From: Panorpa germanica
Lineage: Eukaryota > Arthropoda > Insecta > Mecoptera > Panorpidae
DNA: 64,000 nt
Direction: 5' to 3'
NCBI GenBank assembly: GCA_963678705.1
Contig: OY783221.1
Location: forward strand, 6,386,001 to 6,450,000
Shown one piece after another: positions 49,356 to 60,923 of the stretch. Position numbers and translations under genes: made by a program. Within the stretch, counting starts at the first letter, position 1; every line of letters starts with the position of its first letter. The notes beneath the pieces were generated by a model. It was given only the letters and a program-made list of their open reading frames with translations. It did not search any database and had not been told where the DNA came from.

Positions 49356-52300
49356 TTAACACTGTACGCAGTTAACGTTCCTGGGCCAGTCGCAGACTTG
49401 GATTCTTGTATTAAATTGTAGTCCAGGTGGACATGTGTGAAGAACAGGATTATTCCAGTTACATTGCCAAAACTGATCGCATCGTGTTTGATGTGGCTGA
49501 AGGGTTGTTGACGGGCATACGGGATCAGGGTTTATGACACATGTTGGTGGTTGAATGGGAGTTGAAGGTGCAGAAGTTGTAGGGTCTGTAGGTAATGTGT
49601 CACATGGTGCCTCCGTGGTTATAGAATTTGAATCGCAGCCAGCATTTTGTGGCCAATCACAGACCCAAAGTTTATCGTTGAAGTGAAGACCATCTGGACA
49701 ATTGTATAGAACAATGTCACCATTTGAACACTTATAAAATTTGGTACAATCTTTTTCATGTGGTAAATGAATTGTATGATGCAAAGGATCAACTACAGGG
49801 CAACGTGGATCTTTAGGTGCAGGTGGACACTCTTCTACTGGTGGTGGATTAGGAGTTGTCTCACATGGAGGATCCACTGGTACTTCAGGATCAACTGGTG
49901 GTTTAGTAGTTGCTCCTTTGTCACATCCGGCATCCCATGGCCAATCACACACCTGTAGTATTGGGTTGAAATGTAGTCCATCAGGGCACTGTGAGGGAAC
50001 AGCTACTCCCCAATCGCAAATATAGAATTTGCTACAGTCATCTTCATGAGGAAGATGTACGGTATAATCAGGATGATTCTCTGCTGGACAGTCTGGATGT
50101 TGGGGTCTTGGAGTAGTTGTACTACCTTCAGGTGTGGTCTCACATGGAGGATCAACAGGTACTTCAGTTTCAACTGGTGGTTTAGTAGTAGCACCTTTAT
50201 CACATCCGGCATCCCATGGCCAATCACACACCTGCAGTGTTGGATTGAAATGTAGACCATCAGGGCACTGTGAAGGAACAGCTACTCCCCAATCGCAAAT
50301 ATAGAATTTAGTACAGTCATCTTCATGAGGTAGATGTACGGTATAATCTGGGTGATTCTCTGCTGGACAATCTGGATGTTCAGGCCTTGGAGTAGTTGTG
50401 CTACCTTCAGGTGTAGTCTCACATGGAGGATCTACAGGTACTTCAGTTTCAACTGGTGGTTTAGTAGTAGCACCTTTATCACATCCGGCATCCCATGGCC
50501 AATCACACACCTGCAGTGTTGGATTGAAATGTAGACCATCAGGGCACTGTGAAGGAACAGCTACTCCCCAATCGCAAATATAGAATTTAGTACAGTCATC
50601 TTCATGAGGTAGATGTACGGTATAATCTGGGTGATTCTCTGCTGGACAATCTGGATGTTGAGGCCTTGGAGTAGTTGTGCTACCTTCAGGTGTAGTCTCA
50701 CATGGAGGATCCACTGGTACTTCAGTTTCAACTGGTGGTTTAGTAGTAGCACCTTTATCACATCCGGCATCCCATGGCCAATCACACACCTGCAGTGTTG
50801 GGTTGAAATGTAAACCATCAGGGCACTGTGAAGGAACAGCTACTCCCCAATCGCAAATGTAGAATTTGCTACAGTCATCTTCATGAGGAAGATGTACTGT
50901 ATAATCTGGGTGATTCTCTGCTGGACAATCTGGATGATGAGGACTTGGAGTAGTTGTGCTACCTTCAGGTGTAGTCTCACATGGAGGATCAACAGGTACT
51001 TCAGTTTCAACTGGTGGTTTAGTAGTAGCACCTTTATCACATCCGGCATCCCATGGCCAATCACATACTTGTAGTATTGGGTTGAAATGTAGACCATCAG
51101 GGCACTGTGAGGGAACAGCGACTCCCCAATCGCAAATGTAGAATTTGGTACAGTCATCTTCATGAGGAAGATGTACTGTATAATCTGGATGATTTTCTGC
51201 TGGACAGTCTGGATGTTGGGGTCTTGGTGTAGTTGTGCTACCTTCAGGTGTAGTCTCACATGGAGGATCAACAGGTACTTCAGTTTCAACTGGTGGTTTA
51301 GTAGTAGCACCTTTATCACAACCGGCATCCCATGGCCAATCACACACCTGCAGTGTTGGGTTGAAATGTAGACCATCAGGGCACTGTGAAGGAACAGCGA
51401 CTCCCCAATCGCAAATATAGAATTTAGTACAGTCATCTTCATGAGGTAGATGTACGGTATAATCTGGATGATTTTCTGCTGGACAGTCTGGATGTTGAGG
51501 TCTTGGGGTAGTTGTTGAACCTCCATCTTCACCATCTTCTGTTGTTGTGTCACATGGCTCTTCAGGAACAACTGGTGGTTTGTTTGTTGCACCTTCTTCG
51601 CATCCTGCATCTGCTGGCCAGTCGCATACTTCCAAAGTAGGGTTGAAGTGTAGTCCATCAGGGCACTGTGAAGGAACAGCTACTCCCCAATCGCAAATGT
51701 AGAATTTTGTACAATCAGTTTCATGGGGTAAGTGTACAGTGTGGTCAGGCCTATTAATTGCTGGGCATCTTGGGTCTGTGGGACGACTTGTGGTTGTTGA
51801 GCCTCCATCTTCTGTTGTTGTGTCACATGGCTCTTCAGGAACAACTGGTGGTTTGTTTGTTGCGCCTTCTTCGCATCCTGCATCTGCTGGCCAGTCGCAT
51901 ACTTCCAAGGTGGGGTTGAAATGTAGTCCATCAGGGCACTGTGAGGGAACAGCTACTCCCCAATCGCAAATATAGAATTTGGTACAATCATATTCATGGG
52001 GTAAGTGTACAGTGTGGTCAGGCCTATTAATTGCTGGGCATCTTGGATCTGTTGGACGACTTGTGGTTGTTGAGCCTCCATCTCCACCATCTTCTGTTGT
52101 TGTGTCACATGGCTCTTCAGGAACAACTGGTGGTTTGTTTGTTGCACCTTCTTCGCATCCTGCATCTGCTGGCCAGTCGCATACTTCCAAAGTAGGGTTG
52201 AAGTGTAGTCCATCAGGGCACTGTGAAGGAACAGCTACTCCCCAATCGCAAATGTAGAATTTTGTACAATCAGTTTCATGGGGTAAGTGTACAGTGTGGT

Positions 52301-55300
52301 CAGGCCTATTAATTGCTGGGCATCTTGGGTCTGTGGGACGACTTGTGGTTGTTGAGCCTCCATCTTCTGTTGTTGTGTCACATGGCTCTTCAGGAACAAC
52401 TGGTGGTTTGTTTGTTGCACCTTCTTCGCATCCTGCATCTGCTGGCCAGTCACATACTTCTAAAGTAGGGTTGAAATGTAGTCCATCAGGGCACTGTGAG
52501 GGAACAGCTACTCCCCAATCGCAAATATAGAATTTGGTACAATCAGTTTCATGGGGTAAGTGTACAGTGTGATCGGGCCTATTAATTGCTGGGCATCTTG
52601 GGTCTGTGGGACGACTTGTGGTTGTTGAGCCTCCATCTCCACCATCTTCTGTTGTTGTGTCACATGGCTCTTCAGGAACAACTGGTGGTTTGTTTGTTGC
52701 ACCTTCTTCGCATCCTGCATCTGCTGGCCAGTCACATACTTCTAAAGTAGGGTTAAAATGTAGTCCATCAGGGCACTGTGAGGGAACAGCTACTCCCCAA
52801 TCGCAAATATAGAATTTGGTACAATCAGTTTCATGGGGTAAGTGTACAGTGTGATCGGGCCTATTAATTGCTGGGCATCTTGGGTCTGTGGGACGACTTG
52901 TGGTTGTTGAGCCTCCATCTCCACCATCTTCTGTTGTTGTGTCACATGGCTCTTCAGGAACAACTGGTGGTTTGTTTGTTGCACCTTCTTCGCATCCTGC
53001 ATCTGCTGGCCAGTCACATACTTCTAAAGTAGGGTTGAAATGTAGTCCATCAGGGCACTGTGAGGGAACAGCTACTCCCCAATCGCAAATATAGAATTTG
53101 GTACAATCAGTTTCATGGGGTAAGTGTACAGTGTGATCGGGCCTATTAATTGCTGGGCATCTTGGGTCTGTGGGACGACCTGTGGTTGTTGAGCTTCCAT
53201 CTCCACCATCTTCTGTTGTTGTGTCACATGGTTCCTCAGGAACAACTGGTGGTTTATTTGTTGCACCTTCTTCGCATCCTGCATCTGCTGGCCAGTCACA
53301 TACCTCCAAAGTAGGGTTGAAATGTAGTCCATCAGGGCACTGGGAAGGAACAGCTACTCCCCAATCGCAAATATAGAATTTGGTGCAATCAGTTTCATGG
53401 GGTAAGTGTACAGTGTGATCGGGTCTATTAATTGCTGGGCATCTTGGGTCTGTGGGACGACCTGTGGTTGTTGAGCCTCCATCTCCACCATCTTCTGTTG
53501 TTGTATCACATGGTTCTTCAGGAACAACTGGTGGTTTATTTGTTGCACCTTCTTCGCATCCTGCGTCTGCTGGCCAGTCACATACCTCCAAAGTAGGGTT
53601 GAAATGTAGTCCATCAGGGCACTGGGAAGGAACAGCTACTCCCCAATCGCAAATATAGAATTTGGTACAATCAGTTTCATGGGGTAAGTGTACAGTGTGA
53701 TCGGGCCTATTAATTGCTGGGCATCTTGGGTCTGTGGGACGACTTGTGGTTGTTGAGCTTCCATCTCCACCATCTTCTGTTGTTGTGTCACATGGTTCCT
53801 CAGGAACAATTGGTGGTTTATTTGTTGCACCTTCTTCGCATCCTGCATCTGCTGGCCAGTCACATACCTCCAAAGTAGGGTTGAAATGTAGTCCATCAGG
53901 GCACTGGGAAGGAACAGCTACTCCCCAATCGCAAATATAGAATTTGGTGCAATCAGTTTCATGGGGTAAGTGTACAGTGTGATCGGGTCTATTAATTGCT
54001 GGGCATCTTGGGTCTGTGGGACGACCTGTGGTTGTTGAGCCTCCATCTCCACCATCTTCTGTTGTTGTATCACATGGTTCTTCAGGAACAACTGGTGGTT
54101 TATTTGTTGCACCTTCTTCGCATCCTGCGTCTGCTGGCCAGTCACATACCTCCAAAGTAGGGTTGAAATGTAGTCCATCAGGGCACTGGGAAGGAACAGC
54201 TACTCCCCAATCGCAAATATAGAATTTGGTACAATCAGTTTCATGGGGTAAGTGTACAGTGTGATCGGGCCTATTAATTGCTGGGCATCTTGGGTCTGTG
54301 GGACGACTTGTGGTTGTTGAGCCTCCATCTCCACCATCTTCTGTTGTTGTGTCACATGGCTCTTCAGGAACAACTGGTGGTTTGTTTGTTGCACCTTCTT
54401 CGCATCCTGCATCTGCTGGCCAGTCACATACTTCTAAAGTAGGGTTGAAATGTAGTCCATCAGGGCACTGTGAGGGAACAGCTACTCCCCAATCGCAAAT
54501 ATAGAATTTGGTGCAATCACTTTCATGGGGTAAGTGTACAGTGTGATCGGGACTATTAATTGCTGGGCATCTTGGATCTGTGGGGCGACTTGTAGTTGGT
54601 TTTTCAGTTGGTTTAGTTACTTCTGTGGTTGTTGGAACTGTTGGGGGTGTATTTGATTGGCATCCTGCTAAATGGGGCCAGTCGCATACCCATAAAGTTG
54701 GGTTGAAATGTGTTCCGCCAGGACAGTCAAAGATAACAACTTTTCCATTGTCGCACTTATAAAACTTAGTACAGTCTGTCTCGTGTGGTAAATGAACGGT
54801 GTAATCTAGTGGATCAACTGCTGGACATCTTGGATCATGTGGTTCTGTTGTAGGTGTCTCAACTGTTGTTGTACTAGGCTGACATCCTGCTCTGCTTGCC
54901 AGATCACAAACCTTTATATAGAAATGTTAATAAATTAGTTTAAAAATCATGTCATCTGATTGGTATTTTGTTTTTTTCATTACTAAATCATTACTGTACC
55001 TCTGAGATAGCGTTGAAATGTTGACCTTCAGGACAATCCGAGACTATAGCTTCACCATTGCTACAAGTGTAAAATTTCGAGCAATCGAGTTCATGTGGAA
55101 TATGAACTGTGTAATCTAACGAGTGAACTGCAGGACATCTTGAATCTTTTCTTGATGCCGGCAATTGTTTTGCTACAGTACTAAGTATTAGCACTGATAA
55201 AACAGCGAGCACAGCTTATGAAACGAAAAATTATTGATACAATTAGATTATAGTTTTTACTACTATTATGTTTGTTAATTGATAAATATGTGGTTAATGT

Positions 55301-56140
55301 ATTTAATAAATTTTTCAGATTTATTTTATTGTCACATATTGAACACTTGTTTCACAAATAATTTTTATATATATTGTAAAGTTGTAATGAAGATGAATGA
55401 AATTGTTATGAGGAAATAATGTCAAACTTCAAATTTTTTTATTGAGTAAATTTGTATTTATCATTTCAACAAAATAATTAGTTGTTATTCATTGTTTTTA
55501 ATTTTATACGTCTACACTTGTTTAAATTATTTTTGTCATCCAATCATTCTTGCCTTAAAATGTCAAATACATATAAATATATATGAATACTGTTTCATAT
55601 GTATTAAAAGAAAAATAATATTTTTAACATTTATTTCTCACATCTAAACACAAATATTCCAAAATAAAAAAAAATAGTTAAACTCCCATCACAATTCAAC
55701 ACAACAACGAAAACGAAACCGTAAAATAATTTAATTTTTTAGAAAAAATATTTATACATGAAAGTATATATACAAAAAATAATATTTTATATATTAGAGG
55801 TAATTTTGAAACATAAAAGATTGTATTGAATTTCTTAGAAGTAAAAATTTTATTTTTATTATTTTCAATTTTTTTCGTTTATATACGTAATGTGTTTATC
55901 GGGGAATATTAAAATAATTAACAAAATAATAAATTATTTAAATATGTAAATTTATCTATATATTTTTTTAAATTATTTAATTTCGCAGTTTTGAGGCACT
56001 ATTATTTAAAAGTCACATGTAATTTAACTGCTGTATTTTATTGCTGTAATTTAAGCACATTAAATGAAATTTGAATAAGTTAAACACTCTTATTTAATTG
56101 TAAAGCTTTCTTTTATGAAATTTAAATGCTTACCTTTCAT
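49356..56140 (-). CDS. Secreted chitin-binding protein of peritrophic-matrix (peritrophin) type, 21 CBM14 domains, three exons
   Basis: Predicted CDS joins 56140-56134, 55214-55000 and 54911-49356 on the minus strand, giving 1,925 residues. Introns are 56133-55215 (GTAAGC...AG) and 54999-54912 (GTACAG...AG); the frame is open throughout and exon 3 ends in TAA at 49358-49356. Residues 1-17 form a signal peptide (MKAVLAVLSVLILSTVA). The rest is 21 chitin-binding type-2 domains with spacing C-x17-C-x5-C-x9-C-x12-C-x7-C and the family's aromatic residues (KFYxC, HFN, VCDWP). Domain 1 spans about residues 29-84 and domain 2 about 103-158. Then come 11 near-identical 94-residue type A units, six 93-residue type B units (DYTVHLPHEDDC, VCDWPWDAGC), and two divergent C-terminal domains ending CVQC. 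Linkers are short and rich in Thr/Pro, which would allow O-glycosylation. Family knowledge: such secreted proteins bind chitin in the midgut peritrophic matrix. A cuticular role cannot be excluded. No catalytic domain is present. Confidence 0.92.
49830..51497 (-). repeat. Type B tandem array: six coding units of about 279 bp inside the chitin-binding gene
   Basis: Units encode HPDCPAENHPDYTVHL, HEDDC and CDWPWDAGCDKG, with linker ATTKPPVETEVPVDPPCETTPEGSTTTP. Units 2 and 6 share NPILQV where the others have NPTLQV, and the residue before HPDCP varies (Q, H or E). The array follows the type A array directly, with a mixed junction linker (EDGEDGGSTTTPRP) that combines type A and type B features. 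The last linker is altered (NPPPVEECPPAPK) and leads to the two divergent C-terminal domains. Confidence 0.9.
51498..54595 (-). repeat. Type A tandem array: 11 coding units of about 282 bp inside the chitin-binding gene
   Basis: Each unit encodes one CBM14 domain (DPRCPAIN..., CDWPADAGC) plus a linker (EEGATNKPP, VPEEPCDTTTEDGG, STTT). Most units are 282 bp; two have linkers shorter by three codons. Two dimeric duplications are visible. 53072-53635 and 53636-54199 are 564 bp apart and differ at only two positions that I could find by eye. The unit beginning near 51661 recurs with offset 555 near 52216. The pattern indicates recent unequal crossing-over or gene conversion. Copy number could be mis-assembled. 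Confidence 0.92.
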
Positions 56141-56223
56141 TATCCTATCAACTAATTAAAATTATTAAATGCTATAACAATTAACAAAAATGTTAAAATG
56201 TTTCGATGCTAGTCGAAACCGTT

Positions 56224-56258
56224 ACTGAAGTTGAAGGATCTGCGAAACCGTTTATATA
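56224..56258 (-). promoter_or_regulatory. Core promoter of the chitin-binding gene (TATA box plus initiator)
   Basis: On the minus strand TATATAAA occupies 56258-56251. An arthropod initiator TCAGT follows at 56228-56224, with its A (56226) 32 nt downstream of the TATA start, the expected spacing. This gives a 5' UTR of about 86 nt before the ATG at 56140. Position and spacing are read directly; use as the transcription start is inferred. Confidence 0.75.
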
Positions 56259-56259
56259 C

Positions 56260-57128
56260 GATCGATTATTAACTAAAAAAAACTTTAGAGATAAAAAGAT
56301 AAGAATATACGTTGTATTTTACAATTCTGATAAAAGATATTCTATCTTTTGTGCTGTCTAATGTAGCTAATGATGAATAGTGTAATTAATTAGATATGGT
56401 AGTTCTTATGGTAATTAAAAGGAATTTCCTGTTGCGAAATTATATAAATTTTTTTGTATTTTGAAAATAAAATCCTTGAAAAACTATCCGTTGACATTTA
56501 ATTATAGAAAAATGTTTACTGTAGCTTGAAAAGAGATAGAAGGTTGATAGAAGATTATGATACTTTATAACACTGCTTTAACAACAGAGTTTGGTACATT
56601 TATCTAAGTTGCATTTAGCAAGTTTGCGGCCTGTTTTAATAATTAAAGATGATTAAGTTAATTCAATGTGTAATCATTATCATTTTAATAAAATATTAGT
56701 TTTTGATCTTTTCCTAATAATAGATGGTACATTTTTTATATTATATATGAAACATTGAATAATATTGTCTCAGTAACCTAGAAATTTTAAAGCTGAATTT
56801 GGCGTCCTTACATGGGTACTAATTACCTTAAAAACAATATCGGCTTTTAGCACATAATTTTTATTTTTTCAGTAGATAATGGGTTAAAAATGCTTAATAA
56901 AATTTTATTAAAATTAATATAATTAATAAAGTTTTAAATTGTTATTTTTGATTTATATAAATATTTAAAATTAAGCATATTAGACGCAGTTGATATATGA
57001 ATAATAGGTTATACAGGTGAATAGGCATTGCCTCAATAAGCTGAAAATAAGAAAATAAGTTTTAAGAAATTAATAAAATCAACAAAAATTATATTTTAAG
57101 AATTCAAGTATTAAGAAACAGTTCCTAC
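56260..57128. other. Upstream region of the chitin-binding gene
   Basis: AT-rich sequence between the core promoter and MITE copy D. Enhancers could be here, but I cannot identify specific binding sites. Confidence 0.5.
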
Positions 57129-57747
57129 AATGGGCTTGTGTCCTATGTCTTAATTTCTATAAAAGTGTACTATATATTGATAAAGTTGGTTACTAGAACC
57201 TCAAATGTTCAATTATTTTTTAATAATTCCTTATATGTTAAGAGATATTAACAATTAAAAAAGTCATTTTGTCTCTTTAATTATTAAAGGGATTCAACGT
57301 TGTACACATTCCAACTGCATGTGACATCACAATCCTTGTGTAAGGTTACCAACCTTACAGTTCTTAAATCTCTGCTATATGTATTTATATATTAAAATAT
57401 CAAATATTATTTACAACTGTTTCAAGGAACAATAAAATTTCAATATTAAATAAAATAAAAAATTATTATTCTTTGACTTGATTTAATTATTTGACTACCA
57501 ACAGCTACAAAACATTACCACAACACTGACCTACTCAACAAATAACTGACGTTAAAATGCGTTTCACGTCATACAAATATGGCCGACCATTTCTAGCGCT
57601 AAAACTACAATTTAAACTTTTAATTGCTATATCTCCGTCAATATTTAGATATTTAATAAAATAGACACGCCAATACACATTTATTAACATCAATTTCAAT
57701 CAACAATTGAAAAATCGACCACTAAAAAATGAGGACACAAGCCCATT
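57129..57747 (-). mobile_element. MITE family GGGCTTGTGTCCT, copy D (full length)
   Basis: Both ends are present (AATGGGCTTGTGTCCTAT at the left, GAGGACACAAGCCCATT at the right). Orientation is opposite to copies A and B. It lies about 0.9 kb upstream of the chitin-binding gene's inferred transcription start. Confidence 0.86.
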
Positions 57748-57784
57748 AAGTATAAATACGCGTAACTTGTAAAAAAATAAATTT

Positions 57785-57942
57785 TAATTATTTTGTGTTT
57801 GACATGGTCATAAATTCTGTAGGCAGCGGTGTATACATATATATGAGACCTCGACATTACAACAACTGACATCATAGTTGGAAGGTGTCGGTGATAGGAA
57901 TCAGCATCAGATATAGGCCGATGTTGAATAAATTAAATAAAG
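57785..57942 (+). mobile_element. tRNA-derived SINE copy, 5'-truncated
   Basis: Body GTAGGCAGCGGTGTATAC (from 57820) and tail GTGTCGGTGATAGGAATC then ATATAGGCCGATGTTGAA. It begins within 40 bp of MITE copy D and lacks the tRNA-like head. Confidence 0.7.
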
Positions 57943-58547
57943 AAGAAAATTATTATTTTATTTAGAAAATTCAATTTAGCAAATATAGCAGTTTTTACAC
58001 ATAAAAAGAAAAGAATCGAATATGATTGATTGCAAATTAATCCTCTAAAAAAATCATAAGACATTTTTGACAATTATCTTTCTAATCATAATTCATAAAT
58101 GTTTATATCTGATCATACTTCAAAGAATTCATTCAATTAATTTATTAACTAATTAACATTTACTATAATTAGTACATGTTAAACGATTATTGAATGTTTC
58201 TTACTAAGAAATATATCATAATTTTATCTTGATTGCAAAACCAGATTATTCAAATTTAAATGAACAAAGAAAGGATGTCCGTAATTATAATTGAATCCAT
58301 TGTAAATTTAAATTAACGGTATTTTGGCGGATTTGATAAATGAATTAAGATCTTTTTTAAAATTGATAAAAAATTTCCGATAACACCAAATATACCGGAT
58401 TTTGTGATTATTGAACCGGAAGGCAGCTACTTGAACCTTATCCGATATGCTTACATTTAATTTATTGTTAATTTCGCTCTCTTTAAAGTTTTAATCTTTT
58501 AAAAATTAGTGATAACTTAATCACCTTTTGTCTATATATTTTTAAAT

Positions 58548-58735
58548 AATTAATTCATTTAACCTTTGTCTATTTCCGATACTAAGTTCTATCACCGACT
58601 ACGTTCGCAGTATAAAGGTTTCTTATAGGTGTGGGCTACATATCTGCCTAATAAGTGAATTGTTTGTATTATGTGGGAACACATAACTCTGATACGGAGA
58701 TCGAATCCGAAGGCACAGCACTGTGTCTTCGTCTT
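58548..58735 (-). mobile_element. tRNA-derived SINE copy, near full length
   Basis: Antisense tail TATTTCCGATACTAAG...ATCACCGACTACG, body ATATCTGCCTAATAAG, and head GATACGGAGATCGAATCC then GAAGGCACAGCACTGTGTC. Read on the minus strand the head gives a box-B-like GGATTCGATCTCC. Confidence 0.74.
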
Positions 58736-59609
58736 TTGTATATAAATATTTAGATTTACTGCTCCCACTTCTGATATCTCATTAAAAATGTAACTTAGTC
58801 AAATTTGTTACAAAAACAAACCTGAAATTGAACACGTCAGCTATTTTACAACCAATAAAAAACACAAACTTAACATTTTCCTATAAAACATTATTCATTA
58901 CGTAAAACTTTGAAACAATTGCGTGCGATGTTTCATAATTCATGAATTATTATAAGAGAGAGTTCCTTGGAATAATATAGCGCTTAACTTTTAAAGACAA
59001 AACCCAAGAGTCCTCTTTTCACATCGTTCATTTCACAAAAGAACAACCGCTATTAGAATAACGCGTGCTAACGGCATGAAATTCAAAATGATAAATAGTT
59101 GTAAGTATCATATTTCTTATTAGTCAAGTGGTTTTTACGGTATTGTCTTACAAATTATATGGTTTACATTATTATATAGAAAATTATATTAAAAGTCAGA
59201 TAATAATGTATATAGTATATCCTGTTATCATGATAGTCGTAAACAGTGCCGGATTCAAACATTTAAAGCTCTTGGAGAGAAAAATCGTTTATACTTCTCT
59301 AATTCTTGTTTCAGATAATCTTTTAATCATGACAAATTCAATTCTATCTAGGCACAAGTTACCTTACATTTATATAGTATTTTACTTAACACTTAAATGC
59401 ATGACATTTAATTTTTGGAAAACAACTTCTCTTCAAAATTTAGTAAAACTAACTAGAAAAACAACGAATTTAATTTCAGCAGAATTTTATATCTATTCTA
59501 AAATTCGTTAATCCGCAAAAATTACTTATTAATCTTTTGTAATACCTAAAAAGGTGTTCTTAAAACATGTTATTAGAAGGCTAATGCACAAAAGAATAGA
59601 TTTATTTTT
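58736..59609. other. Gene-free stretch with one 127-codon frame
   Basis: The frame 59,128-59,511 is the longest outside the chitin-binding gene on the plus strand but is rich in I, Y, L, N and K, as expected from AT-rich noise. It crosses a CAGTGCCGGATT hAT-like end at 59,247. No family recognised. Confidence 0.5.
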
Positions 59610-59705
59610 CAAAAAGCAGTAAAATAAGTGAAACATATATTAGGATAGCTTTTGTTATGTTACATAAATGTTAAATACACGTAACTGTGGTTAGCGGGCA
59701 TTACG
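59610..59705 (+). repeat. CTTAAATACACG family, third copy
   Basis: TTTTCAAAAAGCAGTAAAAT, TTTTGTTATGTTACATAAAT, then AAATACACGTAACTGTGG and TTAGCGGGC. Confidence 0.5.
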
Positions 59706-59762
59706 TATTTACAAATTTGGTAGATACAGAGGGTTTTTATATTCAAACATTTCTATTTGTAA

Positions 59763-60112
59763 CTAGCTGACACGATAGAATGTCCTGTCCAAATTTCAAT
59801 AAATTTTTTGACAATTCAACTGAAAATAAATAACTGAATCAATTTCTCGTCTCTATTACCTTGATTCACAGTTTAACAATCAGTTGTTGAACAACATTTA
59901 AGCACATAGTAGCAAAAAAATCCATAGAAAGAATACTTTCTGTTTTTCCAGACTTTTTCAATTTTCCGGGCAAGTTTTACAATTTTTCTATTTCTAAAAA
60001 TCTCATCATACTATTACGAACATTTAAAATTTTTTTTAGTCAAATCGGTCTAATCGTTCTGAAGTGATGCGCTTACTAATAAGCAGCATTCATTTTTATT
60101 TATATAGTTAGA
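59763..60112 (-). mobile_element. Non-autonomous Helitron, antisense
   Basis: 350 bp. On the minus strand it begins TCTAACTATATAAATAAA and ends CGTGTCAGCTAG, with flanking A and T as expected. Internal AATGAATGCTGCTTATTAG and GACCGATTTGACT are typical of short insect Helitrons. Its interior is unrelated to the 44.8 kb copy. Confidence 0.75.
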
Positions 60113-60876
60113 TTAACTTTTTAAATAAATAAAACATTTTTAAATAAATTATTTTTACGAATTTTTGAGAGATATTTGAACTATATATTTTACTATATCA
60201 ATACTTGCATAAAAAAGCACTATTAATTATTGTTAAAATAAAGAAAACTCTAAATTTATGTTAAAAATGACTTGAACTAAAAATCCCATTCATTGCTTAG
60301 TGCAAAATGAAAAAATATTTAATGAAAACGTTATTAATGGAAAGCAAAGCAAGGGTAAAACATCCCTCCTTGCTGAGCGTACGCCTACAGATAGTGATAT
60401 ACATCTACACTAACACGAAGGCGGCTGGTTTCTGAAAACGTGTACAATATAGTAGTCACGCTACAAGTATGTCGTCATCGTACCTTTTTATTATTCATAT
60501 GGGATCAAAGAATGTCTGAATACAAAATGAATGAATGAATTACAAAAAAAATCAAATATCAAATCATATTATACAATTGTAGAATGTTATGTAGAGGTCA
60601 TTTGAATGACAATAGTGAAAAAGAAGAAGAAATTGATTCAGAATTCGGTTTATTCATGCAAAAAAAATAGTTTTATGACATGCCATCATTTGAATGATCA
60701 TGTAACAAATCAAAATGACAATGAAATATCTAACAAAAGGAAAAGATATTTGTTATAATATATTTTACGATTTAATAAATTGTAGTGTGCTGTACTTTAA
60801 ACGTATTTGCTTGAGGTACTATATACCGTGTAATACTACCGGCTGAAGTACTTGAAAGAAATGATGAAATCGTATA

Positions 60877-60923
60877 TATAGTTCAAATTACGATAGTTCG
60901 GCGGCGAGTTATACTTAAAATAG
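60877..60923 (+). mobile_element. Fragment of the TATAGTTCAAATTACGA element
   Basis: TATAGTTCAAATTACGATAG and TTCGGCGGCGAGTTATAC match the outer end of the foldback pair at 62.75 kb. It abuts MITE copy E directly, so one element probably inserted into the other and a deletion followed. Confidence 0.6.

Noticed and set aside
51498..54595. CRISPR-like regular repeat
   Set aside because: The repeats are coding, about 282 bp long and without unique spacers; they encode chitin-binding domains.
49767..54762. Many open frames on both strands within the chitin-binding gene
   Set aside because: They repeat with the unit period and are shadows of the true frame, which alone shows a signal peptide, CBM14 cysteine spacing and correct splice phases.
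59128..59511. 127-codon plus-strand frame
   Set aside because: AT-driven composition, no recognisable domain, and it crosses a hAT-like repeat end.
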